NCBI GenBank assembly: GCA_029688825.1
Contig: JARUKX010000016.1
Coordinates: 1-64,000 of the forward strand
From: Haloarculaceae archaeon H-GB1-1
GTDB lineage: Archaea > Halobacteriota > Halobacteria > Halobacteriales > Haloarculaceae
Direction of reading: 5' to 3'
DNA length: 64,000 bases
A program made the position numbers and the translations under genes. Under the pieces are notes generated by a model. The model made no database searches and was not told the DNA's origin. It saw only the letters and a program-made list of their open reading frames with translations. This document shows positions 49,500 to 58,170 of the stretch, in pieces (positions within the stretch are counted from its first letter, which is position 1; every line of letters starts with the position of its first letter).

Positions 49500-51944
49500 A
49501 TGACTGGTGAGCGCGCGAGCGAGGGCGAGACCGCTGCGGAGTGGCGCGAGTACTTCGCCTTCGACGAACCCTACGAGAAGCAGGCCGACGCCATCGAGTC
49601 CGCCATCCAGGTCGGCCGCGGCAAGGGGTACCTCGCCATGGAAGGCCCCTGCGGGACGGGCAAGACCATGGCCGCGCTCACCGCCGCCGCGACGCTGCTC
49701 CGCCGCACGACCCAGTACGAGAACGTCGTCGTCGTCACGCCGGTCAAACAGCAGCGCCAGCAGTTCGTCGAGGACCTGCGCGCGATGAACGAACGGCTGG
49801 AAGAACCGCTGGCCGGCATCTCGTTGACCGGCAAGCGCGACCTCTGTCCCTACGGCCGCGAGGACGTGTTCCCCGAGGACGCCAGCGTCCACGATCGCTG
49901 TGAAGACCTCCGGGAGGACACCGCGCGACTCGTCGAGGCCGAAGGTGCCGGCGGGTCGGAAGCCGTCGCGGAAGCCCGCATCGGCGGCGAGGCCGACGAG
50001 GATCAGTGGTGGGACCCCGCCCGCGGCAGCGACCTCGTCCGCGAGGCGCGACAGGACGCCGACACCTACCGGACCTTCTCCGACGCGCTGGAGACCGCCG
50101 GAGCGGAGTCCCCGTACCCCCGCCAGCAACCCACCGCGCCGGAGGCCATGGCCGACAGCGGCGATCCGCCGCTGTTCTGTCCGTTCGAGGCCGACTGGTA
50201 CGCGCGCAACAAGGGGTCGCCCGTGGGCTTCGACGCCGGTGAGAACTTCGTCGTCACGCCGGAGGACTACCTGCCGCGCTCGGTCGAGCGCGGGACCTGT
50301 CCCCACCGCGTGATGGGCGTCTTGCTCGAAGCGGCCGACGTCGTCGTCGGCAACTACAACCACCTGTTCGACCCCAACTCCCGACCGCTCCTCGAGGATA
50401 TCCTCGACTCACGGACGTTCGTCATCGTCGACGAGGCCCACCGGCTGGAGGAGCGCGTCCGCGACCTGCTCTCGGACAGGGTCGGCCGGGACACGCTCAA
50501 GCGTGCTCGCAACGACTGCGGGCAGTTGCTCGCCCGCGCCCGGCAGTCGAACGACCACGAACAGCAGGTCAGGAATCACCTCGCGAGCCACGACGTGCCG
50601 CTGGAAGCTATCGACAGCGCGGGCGAGTTCTACGACGACGTGGTCGAGTGGCTCGACGACCGCGTCGAGCGCCACCTCGACGAGGAGGTGGGCCGGGAGT
50701 GGCGCGCGGACGCGTCCGTCCTCCCCGAGCGAACCATGGAGGTCCCGCTTCGCGACCCCGAGACCGTCGAACCGGACGGCCTGACCGAGTGGGCGCAGGA
50801 CGCGGACTACGACGGCGGCCTGTGGCGCTCGCTCGGGAAGATCGGGACGGCCGTCGAGACGACCATCGACGACCTCGGACTGACCCGGACGCCGGTGGTC
50901 GCGGCGACCGGGGCCATCATGCGCCGCTGGTGGGAGCGCGACCACGCTCGGTACCTCCGTGAGATCGAACTCGAAGACGCGCCGAAGGACGAACGCGCCG
51001 CAGACGCACCGTACGAGACCGCCTACAACGCCGGGCTCGTCCTCTACAACTGCATGCCCGGCGAGGCGCTGGAGCGCATCTTCTCCGACCTCGGCGGCGG
51101 CGTCCTCATGAGTGCGACCCTCGCTCCGCTCGACGTGTTCTCGGAGGTCGTCGGTCTGGAGAAGCTGCAAGAGGAGGTCGGCGACCAGGACGGCAAGCCC
51201 GTCGTCTCCCGGAGCTACGGCCTGTCGTTCCCGAGGGAGAACCGGGCGAGCTGGGTCGTCGACGCGACGCCGTTCACGGCGCGCAACCGCGGCGACCCCG
51301 CCGAGATGCGGCCGCTCGGGGACGGCTGGAACCCCGTTCGTGACGAGTACGCCCACGCGCTCCGCTCGCTCGCGCGCAACCACGGCAACGTCCTGATAGC
51401 CATGCCGAACTATCGCGAAGCCGAGTGGGCGGGTGCGTACCTCGCCGAGACCGTGGACAAGGCGGTCCTCGTCGACGAGAGTTCGAGCAACGAGGCGACC
51501 GAGCAGCGCAAGCGCGAGTTCTTCCGCGGAGCGGGGAAGGTGCTCGTCACCAGCGCCCGCGGGACGCTCACGGAGGGCGTCGACTACGACGGCGACAAGC
51601 TCTCGGCTGCGGCGGTCGTCGGCATCCCGCTGGTGAACGTCGGGTCGCCGCGCGTCCGGGCCGTCCGCCGAGCCTACGCCGACGCGTTCGGTGAGGACGT
51701 GGCCTTCGAGTACGCCCTCACGGTGCCCGCGGTCCGTCGCGCGCGACAGGCGCTCGGTCGCGTCATCCGCGGGACGGACGAGGTCGGCGTCCGCGCGCTC
51801 GTCGGGCGGCGGTACACCCCCAACGCGCGCCACAGCGTCTGGGAGTACCTACCCGAATACCTCCGCGACGAGGTGGTCCAGATGACGCCGGAGTTCCTCG
51901 ACGACCAACAGCAATCCTTCTGGAACGGCAGGAACGGCGGCTGA
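49500..51944 (+). CDS. XPD/Rad3-like DNA helicase with [4Fe-4S] domain
   Basis: 814 residues. Walker A EGPCGTGKT (48-56), DEAH box VDEAHRLEE (310-318), and the four iron-sulfur Cys of the family: Cys116 (LCPYGRE), Cys134, Cys227 (LFCPFEADW) and Cys267 (GTCPHRV). C-terminal motifs: GGGVLMSATL, ITSARGTLTEGVDYDG-like VTSARGTLTEGVDYDGD, and ARQALGRVIRGTDEVG. A 5'-3' superfamily-2 helicase for repair or related processes. Haloarchaea carry several Rad3-like paralogues, so which XPD type it is remains open. Confidence 0.92.
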   Translation: MTGERASEGETAAEWREYFAFDEPYEKQADAIESAIQVGRGKGYLAMEGPCGTGKTMAALTAAATLLRRTTQYENVVVVTPVKQQRQQFVEDLRAMNERLEEPLAGISLTGKRDLCPYGREDVFPEDASVHDRCEDLREDTARLVEAEGAGGSEAVAEARIGGEADEDQWWDPARGSDLVREARQDADTYRTFSDALETAGAESPYPRQQPTAPEAMADSGDPPLFCPFEADWYARNKGSPVGFDAGENFVVTPEDYLPRSVERGTCPHRVMGVLLEAADVVVGNYNHLFDPNSRPLLEDILDSRTFVIVDEAHRLEERVRDLLSDRVGRDTLKRARNDCGQLLARARQSNDHEQQVRNHLASHDVPLEAIDSAGEFYDDVVEWLDDRVERHLDEEVGREWRADASVLPERTMEVPLRDPETVEPDGLTEWAQDADYDGGLWRSLGKIGTAVETTIDDLGLTRTPVVAATGAIMRRWWERDHARYLREIELEDAPKDERAADAPYETAYNAGLVLYNCMPGEALERIFSDLGGGVLMSATLAPLDVFSEVVGLEKLQEEVGDQDGKPVVSRSYGLSFPRENRASWVVDATPFTARNRGDPAEMRPLGDGWNPVRDEYAHALRSLARNHGNVLIAMPNYREAEWAGAYLAETVDKAVLVDESSSNEATEQRKREFFRGAGKVLVTSARGTLTEGVDYDGDKLSAAAVVGIPLVNVGSPRVRAVRRAYADAFGEDVAFEYALTVPAVRRARQALGRVIRGTDEVGVRALVGRRYTPNARHSVWEYLPEYLRDEVVQMTPEFLDDQQQSFWNGRNGG

Positions 51945-52005
51945 AGCCGGCAATTCACTCAGGAATTCAAAAACTATTTACCGTTTTACACCACCATTAC
52001 AATGG

Positions 52006-52161
52006 ATGCCGGAGTGTCAAAATTGCGGTTCGTTCGTGACAGAAGCGTACGTGCGAGTGTTCACGCCAGAAGGGCATACCGGCCCGCGAGTCTGTCCATA
52101 CTGCGAAGACAAACTCCGTGACGGTGCAGACGTTCGCGAGGCCCGTTCGTCGCGGTCGTAA
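52006..52161 (+). CDS. Small zinc-finger protein (DUF7563-like)
   Basis: 51 residues, MPECQNCGSFVTEAYVRVF...RVCPYCEDKLRDGADV, with CxxC (4, 7) and CxxC (~31, 34) forming one zinc site. It starts in a different frame from a nearby ATG at 52003, which is not protein-like. Haloarchaea have many such conserved micro-proteins, some of which affect growth or biofilm; name DUF7563 is from memory. TTTACCGTTTTACACC upstream holds an AT-rich promoter-like stretch. Confidence 0.78.
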   Translation: MPECQNCGSFVTEAYVRVFTPEGHTGPRVCPYCEDKLRDGADVREARSSRS

Positions 52162-52246
52162 CCGCACCACGCCCTGACTGGTCCCATTTTTTGCGTGCCG
52201 ACCCGCGACCGACGGGTATACACTCCCGGAGCGAGGACGCCCCAGC

Positions 52247-53281
52247 ATGACAGAGATCGACGTCGAGGCCGTCGAGGACATCGGCGAGGAGGCCGTTCCC
52301 GAGGGCGTCGACGCCCCGGAATACGTCCTCTACGGCGGGAAAGGTGGCGTCGGGAAGACGACGATGGCGGCGGCGACCGGACTGGCCAGCGCCCGCGACG
52401 GGACGGCGACGCTCGTCGTCTCGACGGACCCCGCACACTCCCTCTCGGACACGCTCGAAACGGACATCCCCGCCGAACCGGCGCGGATTCGCGACGACGT
52501 TCCGCTCTACGCCGCGGAGATCGACCCCGAGGCCGCGATGGGCGACGGACCGCTCGGCGTCGACAGCGGCCTCGGCGGGCTCGAAGAGATGCTCGGGGAC
52601 GACGTGGCCGACCCGCTGGGCGGGTCGATGCCGGGTGCCGACGAGGCGGCCGCGATGCGGCTGCTCCTGGAGTACATGGACGATCCCAGATTCGACCGCG
52701 TGGTCGTCGACACCGCGCCGACCGGCCACACGCTGCGCCTGCTCGAACTCCCCGAGCTGATGGACTCGATGGTCGGCCGGCTGCTGACCTTCCGCGAGCG
52801 CATCGGCGGGATGGTCGATAGCTTCACCGGGATGTTCGGGGGCGACGACCAGCAGGAGGACCTCGGCGACCTGGAGGATCTCGAAGTCCTACGCGAACGT
52901 ATCGAGCGCCTGCGCGCCGTCCTCCGGGACCCGTCGAAGACCGACTTCCGCGTCGTGATGGTGCCCGAGGAACTCAGCGTCGTCGAGTCCGAGCGCCTGC
53001 TAGACCGGCTCGAGGAGTTCGGCGTGCCCGTCGGCACCGTCGTCGTCAATCGCGTGATGGAGGACCTGACTGACGTGGCCGACGTCGACGCTGACTGGTT
53101 CGTCTCGCCGAACGTCGACCACTGCGAGTTCTGTGAGCGCCGCTGGAAGGTCCAACAGGAGGCGATCAAACGGTCCCAGAGCGTCTTCCGCGGCCACGAA
53201 GTCCGCCGCGTCCCGCTGTTCGCCGACGAGGTTCGCGGCGAGAAGTTACTGCGCGTCGTCGCGGCCTGTCTGGAGCGCTAG
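52247..53281 (+). CDS. ArsA/Get3-family ATPase
   Basis: 344 residues. The deviant Walker A GKGGVGKTT (31-39), STDPAHSLSDTL (Switch-like P-loop neighbour), FDRVVVDTAPTGHTLRLLELPE (Walker B/switch II) and CEFCERR (dimer zinc CxxC at ~289-292) are present. Get3-type proteins handle tail-anchored membrane proteins or are ATPases of arsenite pumps; no arsB is here, so the chaperone-like role is more likely. A Gly/Met-rich stretch (GGMVDSFTGMFGGD) near 185 corresponds to the client-binding groove region. Its stop faces the glycerate kinase stop with a four-base overlap. Confidence 0.9.
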   Translation: MTEIDVEAVEDIGEEAVPEGVDAPEYVLYGGKGGVGKTTMAAATGLASARDGTATLVVSTDPAHSLSDTLETDIPAEPARIRDDVPLYAAEIDPEAAMGDGPLGVDSGLGGLEEMLGDDVADPLGGSMPGADEAAAMRLLLEYMDDPRFDRVVVDTAPTGHTLRLLELPELMDSMVGRLLTFRERIGGMVDSFTGMFGGDDQQEDLGDLEDLEVLRERIERLRAVLRDPSKTDFRVVMVPEELSVVESERLLDRLEEFGVPVGTVVVNRVMEDLTDVADVDADWFVSPNVDHCEFCERRWKVQQEAIKRSQSVFRGHEVRRVPLFADEVRGEKLLRVVAACLER

Positions 53282-54609
53282 TCGACCACGAGGACGCGGA
53301 GGTCGTTCACGTTCGTCCCGGTCGGTCCCGTTCTGAGGAGCGCGTTTCGATCCTCGAGATAGCCGTAGGCGTCGTTCGCGTCGAGCGCCTCGCGGGCAGT
53401 CTCCGGGTCGGTCACCGTCCGACCGTCGACGAGCGCTCCTGCGGCGTCCGTCCCGCCGTCCACGCCGTCGGTATCCACCGCCGTCAGGACGCACTCCGCC
53501 GGGAGTTCGAGCGCGGCACGGAGCGCGAACTCCTGATTCGGACCGCCCTCGCCGTCGCCATGGACGGTGACCGTGGTCTCGCCGCCGGACAGGACGACGG
53601 CAGGCGGTGAGATCGGGTCCCCGCGGGTGACGATCTCCTCGGCAATCGCGAGGTGCGCGAGCCCCTGCTCTCGGGCTTCACCCCGGACGCTCGCGGAGAG
53701 GACGAGCGCGTCGTACCCGCGGTCTTCGGCTTCAGCCCGCGCGGCGTCGAGCGCGGTTCGCCCGTTCGCGAGGACGTGATAGCTCACGCGGTGGAAGAGC
53801 GAGTCGTCCGGGCCGGGGGTCTCCGCGCGCTCGGCGGCCGCGCCGGCATTGAGGTGCGAGCGCACGGCGTCGGGGACGGTCACCTCGAAGCGTTCGAGGA
53901 CGTCCAGCGCGTCCGCGAACGTCGTCGGGTCCGGTGCCGTGGGGCCGCTGGCTATCACGCCGAGGTCGTCACCCACCACGTCGCTGACGACGAGCGTCGC
54001 GACCCGTGCCGGCGCGGCGGCGCGGGCGAGGCCGCCGCCTTTCAGCCTGGAGAGGTGCTTCCGGACGGCGTTGACGTCGGTGATGGGGGCACCGCTCTCC
54101 AGCAGCGCCGTCGTCGTCTCGCGGAGGGCTGTGAGGTCGACGCCGTCCACCGGAGCGGGGAGCAGCGCGCTCGCGCCGCCCGTGACGACGGCGAGGACGA
54201 GCGTGTCGGCGCCGGCCTCACGTGCCGCCGCCTCGACCCGGCGAGCGCCCGCGACACCGCGTTCGTCGGGAACCGGATGCGACGCTTCGACGACCGAGAC
54301 CTGGGTCGTCTCCTCGGGCGCGCTCGTCACGACGACGCCGTCGTCGATGCGGTCGCCGAGGACGGCCTCCAGCCCCGCCGCGACGCTCGCTGCGGCCTTT
54401 CCGCCGCCGAGGACGATGACAGACTCGAACGAATCGAGGTCGACGGAGTTCGCTCCGAGCCAGAGCGTCCCATCCTCGACGGACACCCTCTCGCGGACGG
54501 CAGCCTCGGGGTCGGCGGCGGCGATCCCCGCTTCGACGCACGCCAGCGCCGTCGCGTGTGCGTCGCTCGTCGCCAGGGCGTTCCGGTCTCGAATCACGAC
54601 ATGACCCAT
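53278..54609 (-). CDS. Glycerate 2-kinase (MOFRL-type)
   Basis: 443 residues from ATG 54609, overlapping the SDR gene end by 16 bases. VIVLGGGKAA (nucleotide loop), SHPVPDERG, VTGGASALLPAPVDG, RKHLSRLKGGGLARA, and the MOFRL domain VLSGGETTVTVHGDGEGGPNQEFALRAALEL. It phosphorylates D-glycerate to 2-phosphoglycerate with ATP, linking glycerate to lower glycolysis. In haloarchaea this enzyme serves the non-phosphorylated or semi-phosphorylated pathways. Last gene of a four-gene minus-strand run. Confidence 0.9.
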   Translation of the reverse strand: MGHVVIRDRNALATSDAHATALACVEAGIAAADPEAAVRERVSVEDGTLWLGANSVDLDSFESVIVLGGGKAAASVAAGLEAVLGDRIDDGVVVTSAPEETTQVSVVEASHPVPDERGVAGARRVEAAAREAGADTLVLAVVTGGASALLPAPVDGVDLTALRETTTALLESGAPITDVNAVRKHLSRLKGGGLARAAAPARVATLVVSDVVGDDLGVIASGPTAPDPTTFADALDVLERFEVTVPDAVRSHLNAGAAAERAETPGPDDSLFHRVSYHVLANGRTALDAARAEAEDRGYDALVLSASVRGEAREQGLAHLAIAEEIVTRGDPISPPAVVLSGGETTVTVHGDGEGGPNQEFALRAALELPAECVLTAVDTDGVDGGTDAAGALVDGRTVTDPETAREALDANDAYGYLEDRNALLRTGPTGTNVNDLRVLVVD

Positions 54610-55418
54610 CGCACGAGGTCGAACAGGCGGTCCCGGATACGGTCGGGGAGGTACCGACCGAGGACGCCGAGCTTGGCGATGTCGCCGACGGGATAGCGCG
54701 CCGCGGGGTCGGCGACGTTCGCGGCGTCGACGATGGTCTCCGCGACCGCGTCCGGTCGGACGCCGAAGGTGCCGCCGCCCCCGCCCATGACGTTCGTGTC
54801 TCGCTGGATGTGATAGAGATCCTCGTAGCCGTCCGAGCGGGGGAGGTCGTCGAGCATCTCCATCGCCCTGTCGCCGAACGGCGTCTTCACCGGCCCGGGT
54901 TCGACCAGCACGACGTCGACGCCGAAGGAGTCCACCTCCGCGCGGAGGGCGTCGCTCATCGCTTCGAGCGCGTGTTTCGAGCCGGCGTAGACGCCCATCA
55001 TCGGCGAGGCGAGCCGACCCGCCGTGCTGGAGACGTTGACGATTGTCCCCTCCCCGCGCTCGCGCATGTGGGGCAGGACCGCGCGGGTGAGCCGGTGGGG
55101 GCCGTAGACGTTCACGTCGAACTGGGCGTGGACGCGGCTGATTGGCACGTCCTCGATCGGGCCGAACTGTCCGTAGCCGGCGTTGTTGACGAGGCAGTCG
55201 ATGCGGCCCTCCGACTCGACGATGCGGTCGACGACGCGGTCGACGTCGGACTGACTGGTGACGTCGAGCGTGTCGGTCTCACACCCCGCGTCGGCGAGGT
55301 CGGTCAGGTCGTACGGGTCCCGTGCCGTCGCGTACACCGTCCACTCGCGGCGGCGGAACTCCAGCGCCGTCGCGCGGCCGATGCCAGACGAGCAGCCGGT
55401 GACGAGAACCGTCTTCAT
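54594..55418 (-). CDS. Short-chain dehydrogenase/reductase
   Basis: 274 residues, classical SDR. TGCSSGIG (8-15, cofactor loop), NNAGYGQ, NVSSTAG with the catalytic Ser, YAGSK with Tyr/Lys, and PGPVKTPFG. Arg after the TG...GIG loop (TARD) would prefer NADP. A hydrophobic C-terminal stretch is absent. Substrate unknown. 21 bp after nfi in the same minus-strand run. Confidence 0.87.
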   Translation of the reverse strand: MKTVLVTGCSSGIGRATALEFRRREWTVYATARDPYDLTDLADAGCETDTLDVTSQSDVDRVVDRIVESEGRIDCLVNNAGYGQFGPIEDVPISRVHAQFDVNVYGPHRLTRAVLPHMRERGEGTIVNVSSTAGRLASPMMGVYAGSKHALEAMSDALRAEVDSFGVDVVLVEPGPVKTPFGDRAMEMLDDLPRSDGYEDLYHIQRDTNVMGGGGGTFGVRPDAVAETIVDAANVADPAARYPVGDIAKLGVLGRYLPDRIRDRLFDLVRWVMS

Positions 55419-55439
55419 ACGCCACCCCTCGAAAGCCGG

Positions 55440-56234
55440 TCAGTTAACTCTCCCTTTCGCCTCGTCGGCGTACGCGTCCGCGACCCGCGTCGGCTCCGGC
55501 AGCTTGTAGCCGGCGGCGCACTGCGCGACGAGGTCGGCGGCCGTCTCGGCGCTGACGCGATGGCCGGGACTGACGTACAGCGGATTGACGTGGCGCGCGC
55601 CGGAGTCGTACTGTCTGGTCTGGACGGCGTAGCCGATGACGGTCCCGTCGGGCGCGGTCACGTCGTCGTCGGACTCGATAGCGATTCGGTCGCCCTCCGG
55701 GAGGCCGTCCTCGGGAATCGGCGTTCGCGGCGTCCCGCAGAGCAGTCGCTTCGCGACGCCGATTGTGGGCAGGTCGAGCGTGACGCCGATATGCGTCGCG
55801 AGGCCCGCCTCGCGGAAGTGGATCCGACCGCTGCCGTCGACGAACGCGAGGTCCGGCGTCGAGTCCAGCAGTTCGAACGCCGCGAGGATGGCCCCGCCCT
55901 CGCGGAAGCTCAACAGGCCGGGAATGTAGGGAATCTCCGTCTCGACCACGGCGTGGACGCGCTCGATTATCTCGCCGTCGCGGAAGACCACCACGGCGCT
56001 CACCGCCCGGTCGTCGTCCAGAAACGCCTGGTCGACGCCGGCGATCGTCGGTGGCTCGGCGTCGCCCAGTCTCGTCTGCGCCTCGTCACCGTCCGCGTCC
56101 ACGCAGACCTGCGCCGGGTCACAGGGGAGGTCGTCCTCGAAGACCGCGGCCGCTGCGATGTCGGTCTGGAGCGTCTCCATCTCCGCCCGCGACAGCGTCG
56201 GGTCGGGAACGAACTCCGGGTGGACGACCTCCAT
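55440..56234 (-). CDS. nfi: Endonuclease V
   Basis: 264 residues. GVDQAF (first Asp), YIPGLLSFREGGAI (second region with Tyr and Arg), VDGSGRIHFREAGLATHIGV (Asp and His-rich strand) and KRLLCGTP. All catalytic residues remain (Asp in GVDQAF, Glu in SFREG, Asp in VDGSG). It cuts DNA or RNA one base 3' of deoxyinosine/inosine. The ATG overlaps the last base triplet of the rhomboid gene; an acidic N-terminal ~65 residues may be a halophile extension. Confidence 0.92.
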   Translation of the reverse strand: MEVVHPEFVPDPTLSRAEMETLQTDIAAAAVFEDDLPCDPAQVCVDADGDEAQTRLGDAEPPTIAGVDQAFLDDDRAVSAVVVFRDGEIIERVHAVVETEIPYIPGLLSFREGGAILAAFELLDSTPDLAFVDGSGRIHFREAGLATHIGVTLDLPTIGVAKRLLCGTPRTPIPEDGLPEGDRIAIESDDDVTAPDGTVIGYAVQTRQYDSGARHVNPLYVSPGHRVSAETAADLVAQCAAGYKLPEPTRVADAYADEAKGRVN

Positions 56235-57160
56235 CAGAACTTCCCGCGTCCTGGGCCGCCCGGTCCTCCGGGACCGCGTCCCGCACCGAACTGTAACTGC
56301 TGGGGCGCGCGTCGCTTGCCCTTCACGCGCTTGCCGTACGCAAGCCCGATCAGCAGACCGACGAGGTGGGCGACGTCGGCGACGTTACCCATCCCGAATC
56401 CGGTCTGGATGCCGAACGCGCCGCCGATGCTGATGAGGAGGTAGAACGCGGTCAGCGCCCAGATTGGGACCGGAAGGATGAACCAGATGTAGACCCGCAG
56501 GTCGGGATTGAGAACGGTCAGGACGCCCATGATGGCCAGCCCGGCACCGCTGGCTCCGAGGACGCCGAGCCCGCCGCCCCCGAGCATCTGGATGACGATC
56601 TGCCCGAGTCCCGCGAGCGCGCCGCTGGCGAGGAAGAGCGCTGTGAACTGCTTCGAACCGACGTACTGCTCGACGATCCGTCCGAAGAAGAATATCACGA
56701 TGCTGTTGCCGACGATGTGCCAGAAGAAGAACGGCTGGTGGGCGAAGACGGAGGTGAACCACGTCCAGACGTAGAGAGGATGCTGTGGAGAGAGGACGAA
56801 CAACGATTCCCACAGTGCAGAGCGATAGCCGACGAGCTGGCCGACGACGTGCTGTAAGAGGAAGGTGACCCACATCGCGCCGAGGAAGACGTACGTCATG
56901 TTCCCCCGGAAGTAGCCCCAGACGCTCCCCGTCCCGGTCCCCAGCGACAGGCGGTCGCGCAGGCTCGCCGAGCGGCCGCCGCTGTTCTGCACGCTGTCGT
57001 CGAAGCCGCTGTCGAAGACGCCCCCTGGGTCGTCCCAATTCTCCAGCCCCGGACAGTCGTGATTCTCCGGGAGCCGGTGCTCGGAACAGTACGTCCCACC
57101 GCAGTGTCGGCACTGGTACGGCATGTTGTCGGGTTTGCCGCACGCGTCGCACTTCGACAT
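56234..57160 (-). CDS. Rhomboid-family intramembrane protease with AN1-like zinc finger
   Basis: 308 residues. Residues 4-36 form an AN1-like zinc finger (CDACGKPDNMPYQCRHCGGTYCSEHRLPENHDC). After a Ser/Gly linker six helices follow; HIVGN in helix 2, GASGAG with the catalytic Ser, and VAHLVGLLIG with the catalytic His show the GxSx/H dyad. The finger should be cytoplasmic, close to the active-site membrane domain, possibly for ubiquitin-like or nucleic-acid contact; that is inference. A Gly/Pro-rich C-terminus follows. First gene of the rhomboid-nfi-SDR-glycerate kinase run. Confidence 0.88.
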   Translation of the reverse strand: MSKCDACGKPDNMPYQCRHCGGTYCSEHRLPENHDCPGLENWDDPGGVFDSGFDDSVQNSGGRSASLRDRLSLGTGTGSVWGYFRGNMTYVFLGAMWVTFLLQHVVGQLVGYRSALWESLFVLSPQHPLYVWTWFTSVFAHQPFFFWHIVGNSIVIFFFGRIVEQYVGSKQFTALFLASGALAGLGQIVIQMLGGGGLGVLGASGAGLAIMGVLTVLNPDLRVYIWFILPVPIWALTAFYLLISIGGAFGIQTGFGMGNVADVAHLVGLLIGLAYGKRVKGKRRAPQQLQFGAGRGPGGPGGPGRGKF

Positions 57161-57343
57161 TGGCGACCCTACGACCGGGCGGTGGAAAGGGGTTGTGTTT
57201 GTGGGAATACTGCGAGCAGAGCCGTCAGACAGCGGTCAGCCGTCGTCGTTCACGTTCGCCGACCTCCCGACACCGCTCTCACGGTATCGTCCCGGAGCCA
57301 CCGCTGTAGTCACGCAAAAAAGCCCACGGCTGTCGGTTCTCGT

Positions 57344-57562
57344 CTACGCGTTCCTGAGTTCCTCTTCGCTCAGGTACTTCCACTCGTCGGGAAGCTCTTC
57401 GGCGGGCGGGAGGTTCTCGACGGAGTACTCGTCCAGCGGGAACGTCACCGTCTTGTGGTCACACATCAGTATGAGCTGCCCCGGAGGGTTCTTCTCCTCT
57501 GCGTTCACGCCGTCCGAGCAGCCACCACCACACGTCTGACACTCGATTGTCTGAGCCCGCAT
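57344..57562 (-). CDS. Small cysteine-rich haloarchaeal protein
   Basis: 72 residues from ATG 57562. MRAQTIECQTCGGGCSDGVN has a CxxCGGGC cluster, then acidic strands (LMCDHKTVTFPLDEYSVENLPPAEEL). A start 9 codons earlier (57589) is less likely because a TATA-like ATTTATG sits at 57586-57595, about -27 of ATG 57562. A metal-binding role is likely from the three or four Cys; function unknown. Confidence 0.65.
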   Translation of the reverse strand: MRAQTIECQTCGGGCSDGVNAEEKNPPGQLILMCDHKTVTFPLDEYSVENLPPAEELPDEWKYLSEEELRNA

Positions 57563-57585
57563 GTGTACATTGTTATCGTAGACCA

Positions 57586-57595
57586 CCATAAATAT
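57586..57595 (-). promoter_or_regulatory. TATA-like element deciding the 57562 start
   Basis: CATATTTATG on the minus strand, about 27 bp before ATG 57562; it overlaps the alternative upstream start and so argues against it. Confidence 0.45.
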
Positions 57596-57693
57596 GTATC
57601 ACGGTAGCGGCAGTCGAAGGAATCACCAGTGCGGCTCCCGTCAGTCGGTTCTCGGCGAGCGGTGGGGTCCGGGTCGCCGAAGGAGCGAAGTAC

Positions 57694-58170
57694 GTGAGCG
57701 TCGAAAGCCAGCGCGTGAAAGAGTTCGAGCGCAAGCGTCTCCTCGAACGCATCGACCGGGAAGGGGCGACAGTCGGTGCGTCGATTCCCGAGCGCATCGA
57801 AGTGCAGGGCGAGTCGGTCGATCTCCAGGAGTTCGTCTTCGAGATCAAACGACGGGACACGGTGCCGGCCGGCGAGCGGGAGAAGGTCGAGCGAGCGAAG
57901 AAGAACCTCCGCCGCGAGCGGTTACAGCGAAAGCAACGGATCGAAGCGGGCGAGGTCTCGGTCGCCGAGGGCGAGGAGCTGGCGAACGCCATCATCGGTA
58001 TCGACCGGGCGCTCAACGCGCTGGAGAACCTCGGGCCGACCGACCTCGAAGCCGAGACGCAGGCTCAGGAGGCCGCGGACAGGAAGCGGTGGATGACGTT
58101 CCTCCGGAAGGCGCTGGGCCACGAGAGCGACAGTCAGGGAGCCAGCCGAACGCGGGGGCCGGGTCCATGA
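57694..58170 (+). CDS. DUF5788-family haloarchaeal protein
   Basis: 158 residues from GTG 57694. A helical, charged protein: KEFERKRLLERIDREGATVGASIPERIEVQGESVDLQEFVFEIKRRDTV, KKNLRRERLQRKQRIEAGEVSVAEG and IIGIDRALNALENLGPTDLEAETQAQEAADRKRWM. The name comes from recognising this pattern. The final residues before the stop (GASRTRGPGP) read into the next gene's start, so the two are co-translated. Function unknown; genomic linkage to polX suggests a DNA-repair connection. Confidence 0.78.
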   Translation: MSVESQRVKEFERKRLLERIDREGATVGASIPERIEVQGESVDLQEFVFEIKRRDTVPAGEREKVERAKKNLRRERLQRKQRIEAGEVSVAEGEELANAIIGIDRALNALENLGPTDLEAETQAQEAADRKRWMTFLRKALGHESDSQGASRTRGPGP

